DNA of 64,000 bases from Micromonospora sicca (GTDB lineage Bacteria > Actinomycetota > Actinomycetes > Mycobacteriales > Micromonosporaceae): contig NZ_QGKS01000254.1 in assembly GCF_003172935.1 (NCBI RefSeq), positions 1-64,000 on the forward strand, written 5' to 3'. Shown here piece by piece: positions 41,473 to 50,638 of this stretch (within the stretch, counting starts at the first letter, position 1; the number at the start of each line of letters is the position of its first letter). The notes under the pieces were generated by a model. It ran no database searches. It had not been told where the DNA came from and saw only the letters and a list, made by a program, of their open reading frames with translations. The position numbers and the translations under genes are program-made.

Positions 41473-42770
41473 GCGGCGACGGCACGACCGTGGTGGCGGG
41501 CCACCGGGAACCGCCACGGCCGGCGGAACCGGCAACGGCCGCGCCCGGGCTCGCCCGGGCGGTGCTGGCCGGCCTCGACGGGGCCGGCGTGCGCTGGTGC
41601 CTGCTGCGCGGTGGTCCGGAGGCGCTCATCGCCCCCGGAGACCTGGACCTCCTGGTCGCGCCGGCCGATCTCGCGCGGGCCGTGGCCGTCATCGAGGCCC
41701 AGGGCCTGACCCGCCTGGCCGGTCACGGCCGGGGCAGTCACCGGTTCTTCCTCGGCCTGGACCCGGCCACCAACTCGTGGGTCGAACTCGACCTGGTGAC
41801 CGAGCTCGCCTACGGCCGTCACTTCGAGGTGCGCACCCTGGCCGCGGACCGGTGCCTGGGCCGCCGCGCACGTCAGGACGACGTGTGGGTGCTCGCGCCC
41901 GGGGACGAGTTCTGGGCGCTGCTGCTGCATTGCGTGCTCGACAAGGGCACCGTCGCCGGCCACCACCTCCGTCGGCTGCGACAGCTGGAGGACCACGCCA
42001 CGCTCGACGGTCCACTCGCCCGGGCGCTGCCGGACCGGGCGGCCCGGATGCTGCTGGCGTACTGGCGGGCCGGTCGCCCGGCGGCGCTGCGGGCCGTCCG
42101 TCGGCACCTGCTCACCGCCTGGTGGCGGGCCCGTCCGGCCAGCGCGGCCCGCCGGGTGGTCGGCTCGGCCGCCCTGCGTGCGATCGAGCGGCCGTTGCAG
42201 GCGTGGAGCCGTCGGGGTGTCAGCGTCGCCCTGATCGGCCCCGACGGATCGGGGAAGTCCACCCTGGCCGAGGGCATCGAGTCGACGTTCTACTTCCCGG
42301 TGCGCCGCGTCTACATGGGGCTTTGGCAGTCGAACGAGGCGCCGCGCGGCACCACCGAGCAGGCCGTCCGCATCCTGTTGCGCCCGTTCACCGTGTGGCG
42401 CCGCTACCTGGCGGCGCTGCGCCACCGGGCGCTGGGCCGGATGGTGGTCTTCGACCGCTACGTCTACGACGCCCTGCTGCCGCCGCGCGGGCCACTGGTC
42501 TGGCTCAAGCGGCCGTACTTCCAGCTGCTGAGCCGGCTCTGCCCGGCACCCGACGTGGTGCTGCTGCTGGACGTTCCTGGGTCGGTGATGTACCGCCGCT
42601 CCGGGGAATACGACCCCGAGCATCTCGAGGCGGAACGAGAGCAGTACCGGCGGTTGCGCCGGCGGATTCCCCACCTGGAACGCGTGGACGCCGACCGCGC
42701 GCCGGAACTGGTGCTCGCCGACGCGCTCGGCCGGATCTGGCGGCACTACCTCGAGCGGACGGCCCGGTGA
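41469..42770 (+). CDS. Nucleotidyltransferase-like / thymidylate-kinase-like fusion protein
   Basis: A 433-residue two-domain protein. The N-terminal part (about 25-200) resembles a nucleotidyltransferase fold: VRWCLLRGGPEALIAPGDLDLLVAP, where G-D-L-D is the metal-binding acid pair. The C-terminal half (about 250-430) is a P-loop kinase like thymidylate kinase: VALIGPDGSGKSTLAEGIES, VVFDRYVYDALLPP and DVVLLLDVPGSVMYRR. Such fusions recur in actinobacterial exopolysaccharide clusters; the substrates are not known to me. It is coupled by ATGA to the preceding gene and by GTGA to the following kinase-like gene. Confidence 0.78.
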   Translation: MSGDGTTVVAGHREPPRPAEPATAAPGLARAVLAGLDGAGVRWCLLRGGPEALIAPGDLDLLVAPADLARAVAVIEAQGLTRLAGHGRGSHRFFLGLDPATNSWVELDLVTELAYGRHFEVRTLAADRCLGRRARQDDVWVLAPGDEFWALLLHCVLDKGTVAGHHLRRLRQLEDHATLDGPLARALPDRAARMLLAYWRAGRPAALRAVRRHLLTAWWRARPASAARRVVGSAALRAIERPLQAWSRRGVSVALIGPDGSGKSTLAEGIESTFYFPVRRVYMGLWQSNEAPRGTTEQAVRILLRPFTVWRRYLAALRHRALGRMVVFDRYVYDALLPPRGPLVWLKRPYFQLLSRLCPAPDVVLLLDVPGSVMYRRSGEYDPEHLEAEREQYRRLRRRIPHLERVDADRAPELVLADALGRIWRHYLERTAR

Positions 42771-43810
42771 AGGTCGCGGTGCAGTGGGCGCAGCCGGTCC
42801 TGCGGGACCGACTCGCCTGCTGGCTGCACCGGCCCGAACGAAACTGGACCGCCACCGTCGCCCCCCGCCTGGTCGCCCGGGCGACCGCCACCGACGACAC
42901 CCGGTGGCGGACCGAGACCGTCGCCTTCACCAGCACGTCCGTCGCGGTGGCCACGGTCCGGGGCCGCGGGGCCGACGGACGCTACATGGTCAAGGTGCCC
43001 TGGACCGACCAGGCCGTCGACGGGCTGCGGCGCCAGGCCGAGGTGCTCGACGTGCTGCGGACGAACCCGCGCCTGCCCGGCCTGCGCCAGCTCCTGCCGT
43101 ACTGCGCGGCACAGGGAGAGATCGAGGGACGTTACTACTGCGTGGAGGAGGCGCTGCGCGGCGCTCCGGCGAACGGGATGATGCTGAGGCGTACCCGGCG
43201 CGCCGCGCTGCTCGCGTCCGCCAGCCGGGTCATCCGCAACCTCCACCTGCCCACCCGGGAACGGACCATGCTCGACCGGGCCGCCCTGGCGGAGTGGGTG
43301 GACGCCCCACTCCGGCGGCTGGAGGAGTTCGTCGCCACCCACCCGCGACCTGGCCGGCTCCTCGACACGGTCTGGCGGCTGCGGGAGGAACTCGTCGTCG
43401 CCCTCGTCGGCCGCACCGTGCACACCTCCTGGATCCACGGCGACTTCTGGCCTGGCAACCTGCTGGCCACCTCCCCAGCTGGGCAGGTGACCGGGATCGT
43501 CGACTGGGACCGGGCCGCACCCCGCCAACTCCCCCTGCACGACCTGCTACACCTGCACGTCCTCGCCCGCCGGCTCGCCCGCGGCGACGAACTCGGCGAG
43601 ATCGTCGTCCACGCGCTGCGGCACGGCCTCGACCGGACGCTCGATGTCCCCGCCGGCGAGGCGGCCGACTGGCTGGACGGCATCCCGCCACGACCGGCGC
43701 TGCTCCTCTACTGGATGCGCCACATCCTGCTGTTCATCGACTCGGAAGGTGACCATGACGATCCACGCTGGATCCGCGGCAACGTCGAGCGCGTCCTCGT
43801 CAACATCTGA
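42767..43810 (+). CDS. APH-family phosphotransferase in the glycan operon
   Basis: A 347-residue kinase of the aminoglycoside phosphotransferase superfamily. The N-lobe lysine is in YMVKVPWTDQ, the catalytic loop is SWIHGDFWPGNLL (about 223-235) and the metal motif is IVDWDRAAPRQLPLHDLLHL. In this context it more likely phosphorylates a sugar, alditol or lipid carrier of the polymer than a drug. Start GTG 42767 overlaps the preceding stop. Its last 56 bases overlap the start of the double glycosyltransferase gene. Confidence 0.78.
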   Translation: MKVAVQWAQPVLRDRLACWLHRPERNWTATVAPRLVARATATDDTRWRTETVAFTSTSVAVATVRGRGADGRYMVKVPWTDQAVDGLRRQAEVLDVLRTNPRLPGLRQLLPYCAAQGEIEGRYYCVEEALRGAPANGMMLRRTRRAALLASASRVIRNLHLPTRERTMLDRAALAEWVDAPLRRLEEFVATHPRPGRLLDTVWRLREELVVALVGRTVHTSWIHGDFWPGNLLATSPAGQVTGIVDWDRAAPRQLPLHDLLHLHVLARRLARGDELGEIVVHALRHGLDRTLDVPAGEAADWLDGIPPRPALLLYWMRHILLFIDSEGDHDDPRWIRGNVERVLVNI

Positions 43811-46130
43811 GGTGGTCGCCGTCCTCGGTCCGGAGGCGCCAGCGGGGCCCGGCCCGGCCCTGGCCGTGACCGTGGTCATCTGCGTCTACACCGAGCAGCG
43901 GTGGCCGCAGATCATCCGGGCGGTCGGCTCCGTGCTGGCGCAGGACGTACCGGCAGCACAGGTCGTCGTGGTCGTCGACCACAACCCGGCGCTGCTGGAG
44001 CGGGCGCGCGCCACTTTCCCGGAGCTGACCGTCGTGCCGAGCACCGGCCCGCGCGGCCTCTCGGCGGCCCGCAACACCGGGCTGGCCCAGGCGACCGGCG
44101 AGATCGTCGCCTTCCTAGACGACGACGCCGAGGCGGAGCCCGACTGGCTGGCACGGCTGCTGCCGCACTACCGGGACGGGCGGGTGCTCGCGGTCGGCGG
44201 CCACGCCGTACCGGCCTGGGAGGAGGAACGGCCGCGCTGGCTGCCCCCCGAATTCGACTGGGTCGTCGGGTGCAGCTTCACCGGCCAGCCCACCGAGGTC
44301 ACCCCCGTGCGCAACGTCATCGGCTGCAACATGTCCTTCCGCCGGTCGGTCCTGGACCGCACCGCCGGCTTCGACCCCGCGCTCGGCCGCGTCGGTCGCA
44401 CGCCGGTCGGCTGCGAGGAAACGGAGCTGTGCATCCGTATCCGGCAGCTCGAACCGGACGGCGTGGTGCTCCACGAGCCCGCGGCCCGGGTCCGGCACCG
44501 GGTCACCGTGGACCGGGCAACGTGGCGCTACTTTCGGCAGCGCTGCTTCTCCGAGGGGCGGTCCAAGGCCGTCGTCGCCCGGCTGGTCGGCGCGGACGCC
44601 GGGCTCGCCACCGAGCGCGCGTACACCCGCCGTACCCTCCCGGCCGGGGTGCGCCGCGGCCTGCGCCAGGTCCGCGACGGCGATCGCGCCGGACTGCTGC
44701 GGTCCGCCGCGATCGTCGCCGGCCTGCTGGTGACCGCCGCCGGGTACGTCTCGGCCCAGGCCCTGCGCGCCTCTCAGGCGGTCGGCACGCCGGTCCCCCG
44801 GCGCCGGGCGGGTCCGGCGCCGGTCCGGGTGCTCGCCGTCGAGCTCTCCGAGGGAATGCCCGACGTGCCCGACACGGGCGGGCCGGACGGCGCCCGGTAC
44901 GGCGCGGCGCAGGTCCTGGTCCGGCTGCACGGGCAGCCGCTCGGGCTGGTCGACGTCGCACTGCCGGCCGGCGGGCTGACCGCGCCGGCGCTCTCCGCCG
45001 CCATCCGGGCCCGCCTCTCCGCGGCGATCGACGAGCATCTGCTATACGACGGCCTGCCCACGCTCGACCCGCTGGATGCCGCCGCGGCCGGGGAGGCCGG
45101 CCTGGTCGCCGCCGGCGCCTCCTGCCGCTGCCACCCAGCGGTCGTGGAACCCGCCCCGTTCGTCAGCGTGGTCGTCCCCACGTGCGGACGCACGCCGCTC
45201 CTCGAGTCCACCCTCGACTCGCTCGCCGCGCTCGACTACCCCCACTACGAGATCGTCGTCGTCGACAACGCGCCGCAGGTCGCCGCCACCGCGCGGGTCG
45301 TCGCCGCGCGCGCCGCCGACGATCCCCGGCTCCGCTACACCAGCGAACCGCGACCCGGCGTCGCGCACGCCCGCAACCGAGGGCTGGCCGAGGCGCGGGG
45401 CGCGATCGTGGCCTTCGCCGACGATGACGTCACCCTCGACCGGGGGTGGCTGCGCAGCCTCGTCGACGGCTTCACCGGCGACGACGTCGCCGGGGTGACC
45501 GGTCAGGTCCTCGCCCGAAAGCTCGACACGCCGTCGCAGATCTGGCTGGAGCAGTACGGCGGTTATGGCAAGGGCTGCCAGCGGCGGCGATTCGACCGGG
45601 CCGGGTCCGCAACGCTCGACGCGGGGGGCGCGCGTCGCGTGGACCAGCCACCGCCGTCGCTCTACCCGTACCTGCCCGGATCGTACGGCTCCGGCGCCAA
45701 CATGGCGTTCCGCGCCGACGTCCTGCGCCGGCTGGGCGGGTTCGATCCCCGGCTGCGCACCGGGGAGGACATCGACGTGCTGCTGCGTACGGTACTGGCC
45801 GGCCACGTGTTGACGTACGAGCCGGGGGCCGTCGTGTGGCACACGCACCGCCGTGAGCTGCGGGCGCTGCGCCGGACGATGTTCCGGTACGGGGTCGGGC
45901 TGGGCGCCGTCATCACGAAGTGCCTGGCGGCCGATCCCACCGCCCGACGGGAGCTGCTCGGTCGGCTGCCCGGCGGCGTCGCCTACGCACTGCGGCCCGG
46001 GTCGGCGAGGAACGGCCGCAAGCAGGAGGGCTACCCGGCCTCGCTGACCGCCCTCGAGCTCTGCGGGCTGGCGCTCGGACCGGCCTACTACGCCGCCGCC
46101 GCGGCCCGATCCGGACGGAGCCGCAGATGA
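43755..46130 (+). CDS. Tandem glycosyltransferase family 2 protein
   Basis: A 791-residue protein with two GT2 domains. Domain 1 (about 35-300): VTVVICVYTEQRWPQIIRAV, GEIVAFLDDDAEAEPDWLAR, CNMSFRRSVLDRTAGFDP. Domain 2 (about 475-740): VSVVVPTCGRTPLLESTLDS, GAIVAFADDDVTLDRGWLRS, GANMAFRADVLRRLGGFDP. Both keep the D-D-D metal motif and the acceptor-site E-(E/D) (GCEETELCIR, TGEDIDVLLR), so both may be active and add two sugars in sequence, as in bifunctional polymerases. A linker of about 150 residues separates them. ATG 43755 is preferred (GGAAGG at 43,744-43,749). Confidence 0.85.
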   Translation: MTIHAGSAATSSASSSTSEVVAVLGPEAPAGPGPALAVTVVICVYTEQRWPQIIRAVGSVLAQDVPAAQVVVVVDHNPALLERARATFPELTVVPSTGPRGLSAARNTGLAQATGEIVAFLDDDAEAEPDWLARLLPHYRDGRVLAVGGHAVPAWEEERPRWLPPEFDWVVGCSFTGQPTEVTPVRNVIGCNMSFRRSVLDRTAGFDPALGRVGRTPVGCEETELCIRIRQLEPDGVVLHEPAARVRHRVTVDRATWRYFRQRCFSEGRSKAVVARLVGADAGLATERAYTRRTLPAGVRRGLRQVRDGDRAGLLRSAAIVAGLLVTAAGYVSAQALRASQAVGTPVPRRRAGPAPVRVLAVELSEGMPDVPDTGGPDGARYGAAQVLVRLHGQPLGLVDVALPAGGLTAPALSAAIRARLSAAIDEHLLYDGLPTLDPLDAAAAGEAGLVAAGASCRCHPAVVEPAPFVSVVVPTCGRTPLLESTLDSLAALDYPHYEIVVVDNAPQVAATARVVAARAADDPRLRYTSEPRPGVAHARNRGLAEARGAIVAFADDDVTLDRGWLRSLVDGFTGDDVAGVTGQVLARKLDTPSQIWLEQYGGYGKGCQRRRFDRAGSATLDAGGARRVDQPPPSLYPYLPGSYGSGANMAFRADVLRRLGGFDPRLRTGEDIDVLLRTVLAGHVLTYEPGAVVWHTHRRELRALRRTMFRYGVGLGAVITKCLAADPTARRELLGRLPGGVAYALRPGSARNGRKQEGYPASLTALELCGLALGPAYYAAAAARSGRSRR

Positions 46131-46990
46131 ACCGCGCACCGAAGACCGTCGTCCCCGTCCTCTGCTACCACAGCGTCGGCGACGTGCGCCGCGACGGCAC
46201 GCTGCGCTGGGCGGTGTCGCCGGGCGACTTCGACGAGCAGATGGCGCTGATCCGGGAGCGCGGGCGCACGCCGATGACGGCGAGCGGCTACGCGGCCGTG
46301 CTGCGCGGGCTGGCCCCGTTGCCGCCGCGACCGGTGCTGATCACCTTCGACGACGGCTTCCCCGACCTCGCCGAGGTCGCGCTGCCGGTGCTGCGCAGGC
46401 ACGGGCTCATGGCGACCGCGTACGTCATCGCCGCGCGGGTGGGCGTGGCACCGCCCTCGGACGGGGATCCGTCGCTCGACTGGGACCAGCTCCGCGAGCT
46501 GCACTCGCACGGGGTGGAGATCGGGTCGCACAGCCGGAGCCACCGCGCGCTCGACTGTCTACGCCCGTCCGAGCTGCATCAGGAGGTCGTGGGGAGCCGA
46601 CAGGTGCTGGAGGACGGAACGGGGACGTCGGTCCGGTCGTTGGCCTATCCGTACGGCTACCACAGCATCGCCGTGCGGACCGCGGTGCGCGCGGCCGGCT
46701 ACTCGTCCGCCTGCGGAGTCAAGAACGCGCTGAGCCACCCGGACGATGACGTCTTCGCCATCGCCCGGGTGCTGATCGAGCGGGAAACCGGGATCGCCGG
46801 GATCACGGCCCTGCTCGACGGCACCGGCTGGCCGCTGGCCTGGCGGGGCGAGCGGTGGCGCACCCGGGGTTGGCGGGCGTTCCGACGGGCCCGACACCTG
46901 GTTGCACGCCGCGCGCCCGCGACTGAGCCAGCCGACCTCGGGACGGCGGGGAGGAAGCACCGCGGGCGGGAAGGAGAGGTGACCCGATGA
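46127..46990 (+). CDS. Polysaccharide deacetylase (NodB homology)
   Basis: A 287-residue CE4 hydrolase. The catalytic base and metal aspartates are in LITFDDGFPDL (about 80), the metal-binding histidines in IGSHSRSHRALD (about 128-132), and the LAYPYGYHS segment matches motif 3. CE4 enzymes remove N-acetyl or O-acetyl groups from glycans. No signal peptide is evident, so it may act on the cytoplasmic side on a lipid-linked intermediate. Coupled by ATGA on both sides, it should be co-produced with the double glycosyltransferase and the flippase. Confidence 0.88.
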   Translation: MNRAPKTVVPVLCYHSVGDVRRDGTLRWAVSPGDFDEQMALIRERGRTPMTASGYAAVLRGLAPLPPRPVLITFDDGFPDLAEVALPVLRRHGLMATAYVIAARVGVAPPSDGDPSLDWDQLRELHSHGVEIGSHSRSHRALDCLRPSELHQEVVGSRQVLEDGTGTSVRSLAYPYGYHSIAVRTAVRAAGYSSACGVKNALSHPDDDVFAIARVLIERETGIAGITALLDGTGWPLAWRGERWRTRGWRAFRRARHLVARRAPATEPADLGTAGRKHRGREGEVTR

Positions 46991-48387
46991 GCGCCCCACG
47001 TGCCGGAACCGCGAACGCGTCGGTCGGTCCGGCGGCTGCCGGCGTCGGCACGGTCGCCGCGCCGATCGGCGTACGGCTGCGCCAACACCTGCGCGATCCG
47101 CTGAACAGCAACGTCTACGCGCTGATGCTCAACACGGCGGTGAGCTCGCTGCTCGGCATCGTGTACTGGGCTCTGGCGGCGCGCCTGTACTCCCCGGCCG
47201 AGTTGGGCATCGGCGCGGCGATGGTGTCGACGATGTCGTTCCTGAGCAACCTCTCCCAGCTCAATCTGAACGGTGCGCTCGCCCGCTTCCTGCCGAGGGC
47301 GGCGGAGCGGGGCGGCCGGCTGGTCGGCTACGCGTACGGGGCCAGCTGCCTCGCGGCGCTCGCCCTCAGTGCCGGTTTCCTGCTGCTCGCTCCCCTGGTT
47401 GCCGGCCGGTTCGACTTCCTGAACCGCACTCCCCTGCTCGCGGTGGCGTTCATCCTCTCCGTAGCCGGCTGGTGCATCTTCACCCTGCAGGACAGCGTGC
47501 TCACCGCCCTGCGCGGTGTGGTGTGGGTCCCGGTCGAGAACACCGCCTTCGGCATCCTCAAGATCGCGCTGCTGGTGCTGCTCGCCGGCGCCCTGCCCAG
47601 CCTGGGCATCTTCCTTTCCTGGAACCTGGCGGTCGTCGTCGCGCTCATCCCCGTCAACGTGCTGGTCTTCCGCCGGCTGCTGCCCCGACTGCGGGAGCGG
47701 GGTACGGCGGTCGCGCTGCCGGATCGCGGGGTGCTCGCCAGGTTCGTGGCGCTCGACTACGTCGGGTACCTCTTCCTGCAGGCCGGCACGAACGCCCTCC
47801 CGCTGATCGTGACCGCGCGGCTGGGCGCCGAGGCCAACGGCGTCTTCTACGTCGCCTGGCTGCTGGGCGGCTCCCTGGAGATGGTGGCGTACCACTTCGG
47901 CACCTCGCTGACCGTGGAGGCCTCCGCCGATGAGTCGCGGCTTCCGGCGTACGTGCGGCAGGTGCTGCGGCGCGGGCTGCTCCTCCTCGTACCGGCGGTC
48001 GTCCTGCTCTGCGTGTCGGCGCCGCTGCTGCTGACCCTCTTCGGCCGCGACTACGCGTCGAGCGGCGCGGACGTCCTGCGGCTCTCCGCCGTCGCGGTGC
48101 TGCCCAAGCTTCTGCTGATCGTCTTCGTCGCGGTGTCCCGGGTCCGGCGCAGGGTCGGTCGGATCATCGCGGTGCACGCGTCCGCGAGCGCCCTGGTCGT
48201 ATCGCTGTCGCTGGTCGCGATGGCCGAGATCGGGGTGACCGGGGTCGGCGTCGCGTACCTCGCCGGACAGCTCGTGGTGGCGGCCGCCGTTCTGCCGTCG
48301 ATGGTGCGGCTGCTGCGGGGCGTTGCGGGCGACGGGGTCGAAGAGGCCGGCGCCCACGTCACGACTGGTCTCTGGAGGCGTCGATGA
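46987..48387 (+). CDS. Wzx-type polysaccharide flippase (MATE/MOP superfamily)
   Basis: A 466-residue membrane protein with about 12 hydrophobic helices, beginning NSNVYALMLNTAVSSLLGIVYW and LYSPAELGIGAAMVSTMSFL, the usual N-terminal helices of the polysaccharide transporter family. LFGRDYASSGADVLRLSAVA before helix 11 is also typical. It should flip lipid-linked saccharide units across the membrane. In operon position between the deacetylase and the large membrane protein it supplies the export step. ATG 46987 overlaps the preceding stop; its stop overlaps the next ATG. Confidence 0.87.
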   Translation: MSAPRAGTANASVGPAAAGVGTVAAPIGVRLRQHLRDPLNSNVYALMLNTAVSSLLGIVYWALAARLYSPAELGIGAAMVSTMSFLSNLSQLNLNGALARFLPRAAERGGRLVGYAYGASCLAALALSAGFLLLAPLVAGRFDFLNRTPLLAVAFILSVAGWCIFTLQDSVLTALRGVVWVPVENTAFGILKIALLVLLAGALPSLGIFLSWNLAVVVALIPVNVLVFRRLLPRLRERGTAVALPDRGVLARFVALDYVGYLFLQAGTNALPLIVTARLGAEANGVFYVAWLLGGSLEMVAYHFGTSLTVEASADESRLPAYVRQVLRRGLLLLVPAVVLLCVSAPLLLTLFGRDYASSGADVLRLSAVAVLPKLLLIVFVAVSRVRRRVGRIIAVHASASALVVSLSLVAMAEIGVTGVGVAYLAGQLVVAAAVLPSMVRLLRGVAGDGVEEAGAHVTTGLWRRR

Positions 48388-50237
48388 CAAAGTTTCCTAA
48401 CCTGGTGTCCACAAAGCCACGCGGTGAGCTGGAGGACCTCGGTCAGCTGTCGTCCGCCGGCTCCGGTGTTGGCTCCGCCGGGCAGGCTTTCAGCACGGGG
48501 ATCGGCCCCCGATGGGGGTTTGCCGTCCAGGCCCTCGCCACCGTGCTTCTCGCCATAACACTGTGGATCATCGGCCTCCGGAACGTCGACCCCCGCGCCA
48601 TGACGGACATCGGTCTGGTCTCGCTCTTCACGGTGCCGATGATCGCAGCCCTGGTCGTTCTCGCCGTCGGGTTCTTTCGTGCGCTGCGACGTTCAGCCGC
48701 CGAGTGGCTCCTCGCCGTGCACCTGGTGGCGTTCATCGGCTTCATCCACGCGACCCCGGCCGCTCTGTTCGGGACGCTTCGATACGCCTGGGCGTGGAAG
48801 CACATCGGGATCATCGACTACATCCTGCGGACGGGGAGTGTCGACACGACGATCTCCAATCTGCCGGTGTACCACAGCTGGCCCGGATTCTTCGCCGGGA
48901 CCGCCCTGCTCACGGACATGGCGGACCGGTCATATCTACTGCCCTTGGCGACGTGGACGCAGTTGGCGTTCAACCTGTTCAACCTGCTGGCGGCCCGCTT
49001 CCTGATGCGCTCGATGACCGACGATCGCCGGGTGGTCTGGCTGGGGCTCTGGCTGTTCTTCCTGACGTCCTGGTTGGGCCTGGACTACTTCTCGCCGCAG
49101 GGCCTGGCGTTCCCGCTCTATCTGGTCCTGATGGGGCTGGTTCTGCGTGCCTTCCGACGCCGGCGAGCCGACGTAGTGGAGGTGGTCGCACCTCTCGCGG
49201 CCGCTATGAGAGTGCGGGCGGCTCTGCCGGTCATGGTCCTCATCATGGGAGTGATCGCCTCAAGCCATCAGATAACCCCGCTCATGATGGTGCTCGGGCT
49301 GCTCACGGTCTTCGGTTTCCGCAGAGCGCGAGGCTGGTACGTCCCCGTGCTGGCCGTGGGGCTGACAGTCGGGTGGGCGCTTGTCGTGGCCCGCGGCTAC
49401 ACGATCGACAACCTCAGCGGTCTGAACATCGGCGAGCCGGTGCAGAACGGCGTCGACACGCTCGAAAAGTCGGCGGACGTCCGTGACGGCCAGGTGCTGG
49501 TGAGCTACGCCGGGCGCTTCATCACAGCGGTGGGGCTGGCCGTGGCCGCGATCGGCATCTACCGGGCGAGGCGACGGCGCCGGCTCGACTCGGCCGCCCT
49601 GCTGCTGCTGCTCAGTCCGATGCTGCTGCTCGCCGTCACCGAATACGGCGGTGAGGTGCTCTTCCGGGTCATCCTGTTCACCGGCCCGTTCATGGCCTAC
49701 TTCGCCGCACTGGCGGTCTATCCCGACGCAACCGACCGGGCGCGGACTCGCCGGGTGGTGCTGGGCGGTCTCCTCACCGTGGCATTGCTGCCCGGATTTC
49801 TGCTGGCCTACTTCGGCAAGGACACGCAGAACTACTTCACGCCGGCAGAGGTGAGAACGACTGCGTGGTTGTACCAGAACGCGGAACCGAACTCCCTCAT
49901 CGTCGTCGGTTCGCGCAACTTTCCCCAGCGGTTCCGGAACTACGAGAAGCTCACCCATCTCTCGATAGCCAATGAGCCGCCGGAGAGCCGGGATCGGGTG
50001 CTGGCCGACCCGGCGGAGAGGCTGTCCCGGTGGCTTGCCGCCGGAACATCCGACAAGCCGAACTACATCCTGATAACGAGGGGCCAGAAGGTCGCCAACG
50101 ACCTGATCGGGCCCATGCCGGCGGGCTCCCTTGACCGGGTCGAACAGGCGCTCCGGGCGTCACCTCGCTTCCGGATCGTCGTAGACACGGGCGACGCCGT
50201 GGTCTTCACCCTGGCAGAGAACGGGAACGGCAGATGA
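48384..50237 (+). CDS. Large polytopic membrane protein, possible Wzy-like or GT39-like enzyme
   Basis: A 617-residue protein with about 12 helices between residues 45 and 480 and a C-terminal soluble domain of about 130 residues (QNYFTPAEVRTTAWLYQNAE, SRDRVLADPAERLSRWLAAG). The layout, with Y-H-S-W-P in the first long loop and LDYFSPQGLAFPLYLVLMG later, matches actinobacterial membrane proteins with polymerase or lipid-sugar glycosyltransferase roles. I cannot say which. As partner of a Wzx-type flippase it is the best candidate for the polymerase of this pathway. Confidence 0.65.
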   Translation: MTKFPNLVSTKPRGELEDLGQLSSAGSGVGSAGQAFSTGIGPRWGFAVQALATVLLAITLWIIGLRNVDPRAMTDIGLVSLFTVPMIAALVVLAVGFFRALRRSAAEWLLAVHLVAFIGFIHATPAALFGTLRYAWAWKHIGIIDYILRTGSVDTTISNLPVYHSWPGFFAGTALLTDMADRSYLLPLATWTQLAFNLFNLLAARFLMRSMTDDRRVVWLGLWLFFLTSWLGLDYFSPQGLAFPLYLVLMGLVLRAFRRRRADVVEVVAPLAAAMRVRAALPVMVLIMGVIASSHQITPLMMVLGLLTVFGFRRARGWYVPVLAVGLTVGWALVVARGYTIDNLSGLNIGEPVQNGVDTLEKSADVRDGQVLVSYAGRFITAVGLAVAAIGIYRARRRRRLDSAALLLLLSPMLLLAVTEYGGEVLFRVILFTGPFMAYFAALAVYPDATDRARTRRVVLGGLLTVALLPGFLLAYFGKDTQNYFTPAEVRTTAWLYQNAEPNSLIVVGSRNFPQRFRNYEKLTHLSIANEPPESRDRVLADPAERLSRWLAAGTSDKPNYILITRGQKVANDLIGPMPAGSLDRVEQALRASPRFRIVVDTGDAVVFTLAENGNGR

Positions 50238-50593
50238 TGCGACGTCTAGCACTGTCTTTCGTGGTCGTCGTCGCGACGGCGCTCACGACCGCGTTCGTGG
50301 TCTTCGGAGCCACCAGCCCGGCACGACTCCCGGTGGTGCTGGCCTTCGCCGTGGTGGTGCCCGGACTGGGTTGGGCATCGCGGCTCCGTCTCGCCGACGC
50401 CGCAGATACCTTGTCGATCGCCATCACAATCAGCCTCTGTCTCCTGGTCGTCGTCGGCGAGGGCATGGCCCTGCTGCGGCTCTGGTCCGTCGAGCGAGGA
50501 TTCCTTGTCCTGGCGGCTGTCGCTGTCCTCGGCGTCACACTCCCCCGCAGGGGCAACGACAACTCACCCGCGGGCGCGTCCAGGTCGGTCTGA
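50234..50593 (+). CDS. Small membrane protein at the end of the glycan operon
   Basis: A 119-residue protein with three hydrophobic segments at about residues 5-25, 32-50 and 60-100. No family recognised. ATG 50234 overlaps the preceding stop by 4 bases, so it belongs to the operon; it may assist the large membrane protein. The last residues RGNDNSPAGASRSV are hydrophilic. Confidence 0.65.
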   Translation: MMRRLALSFVVVVATALTTAFVVFGATSPARLPVVLAFAVVVPGLGWASRLRLADAADTLSIAITISLCLLVVVGEGMALLRLWSVERGFLVLAAVAVLGVTLPRRGNDNSPAGASRSV

Positions 50594-50638
50594 TCTGCGG
50601 TCGTGGCGCCAGCAAGCACATGCGCCGGCAGAGAGCCA

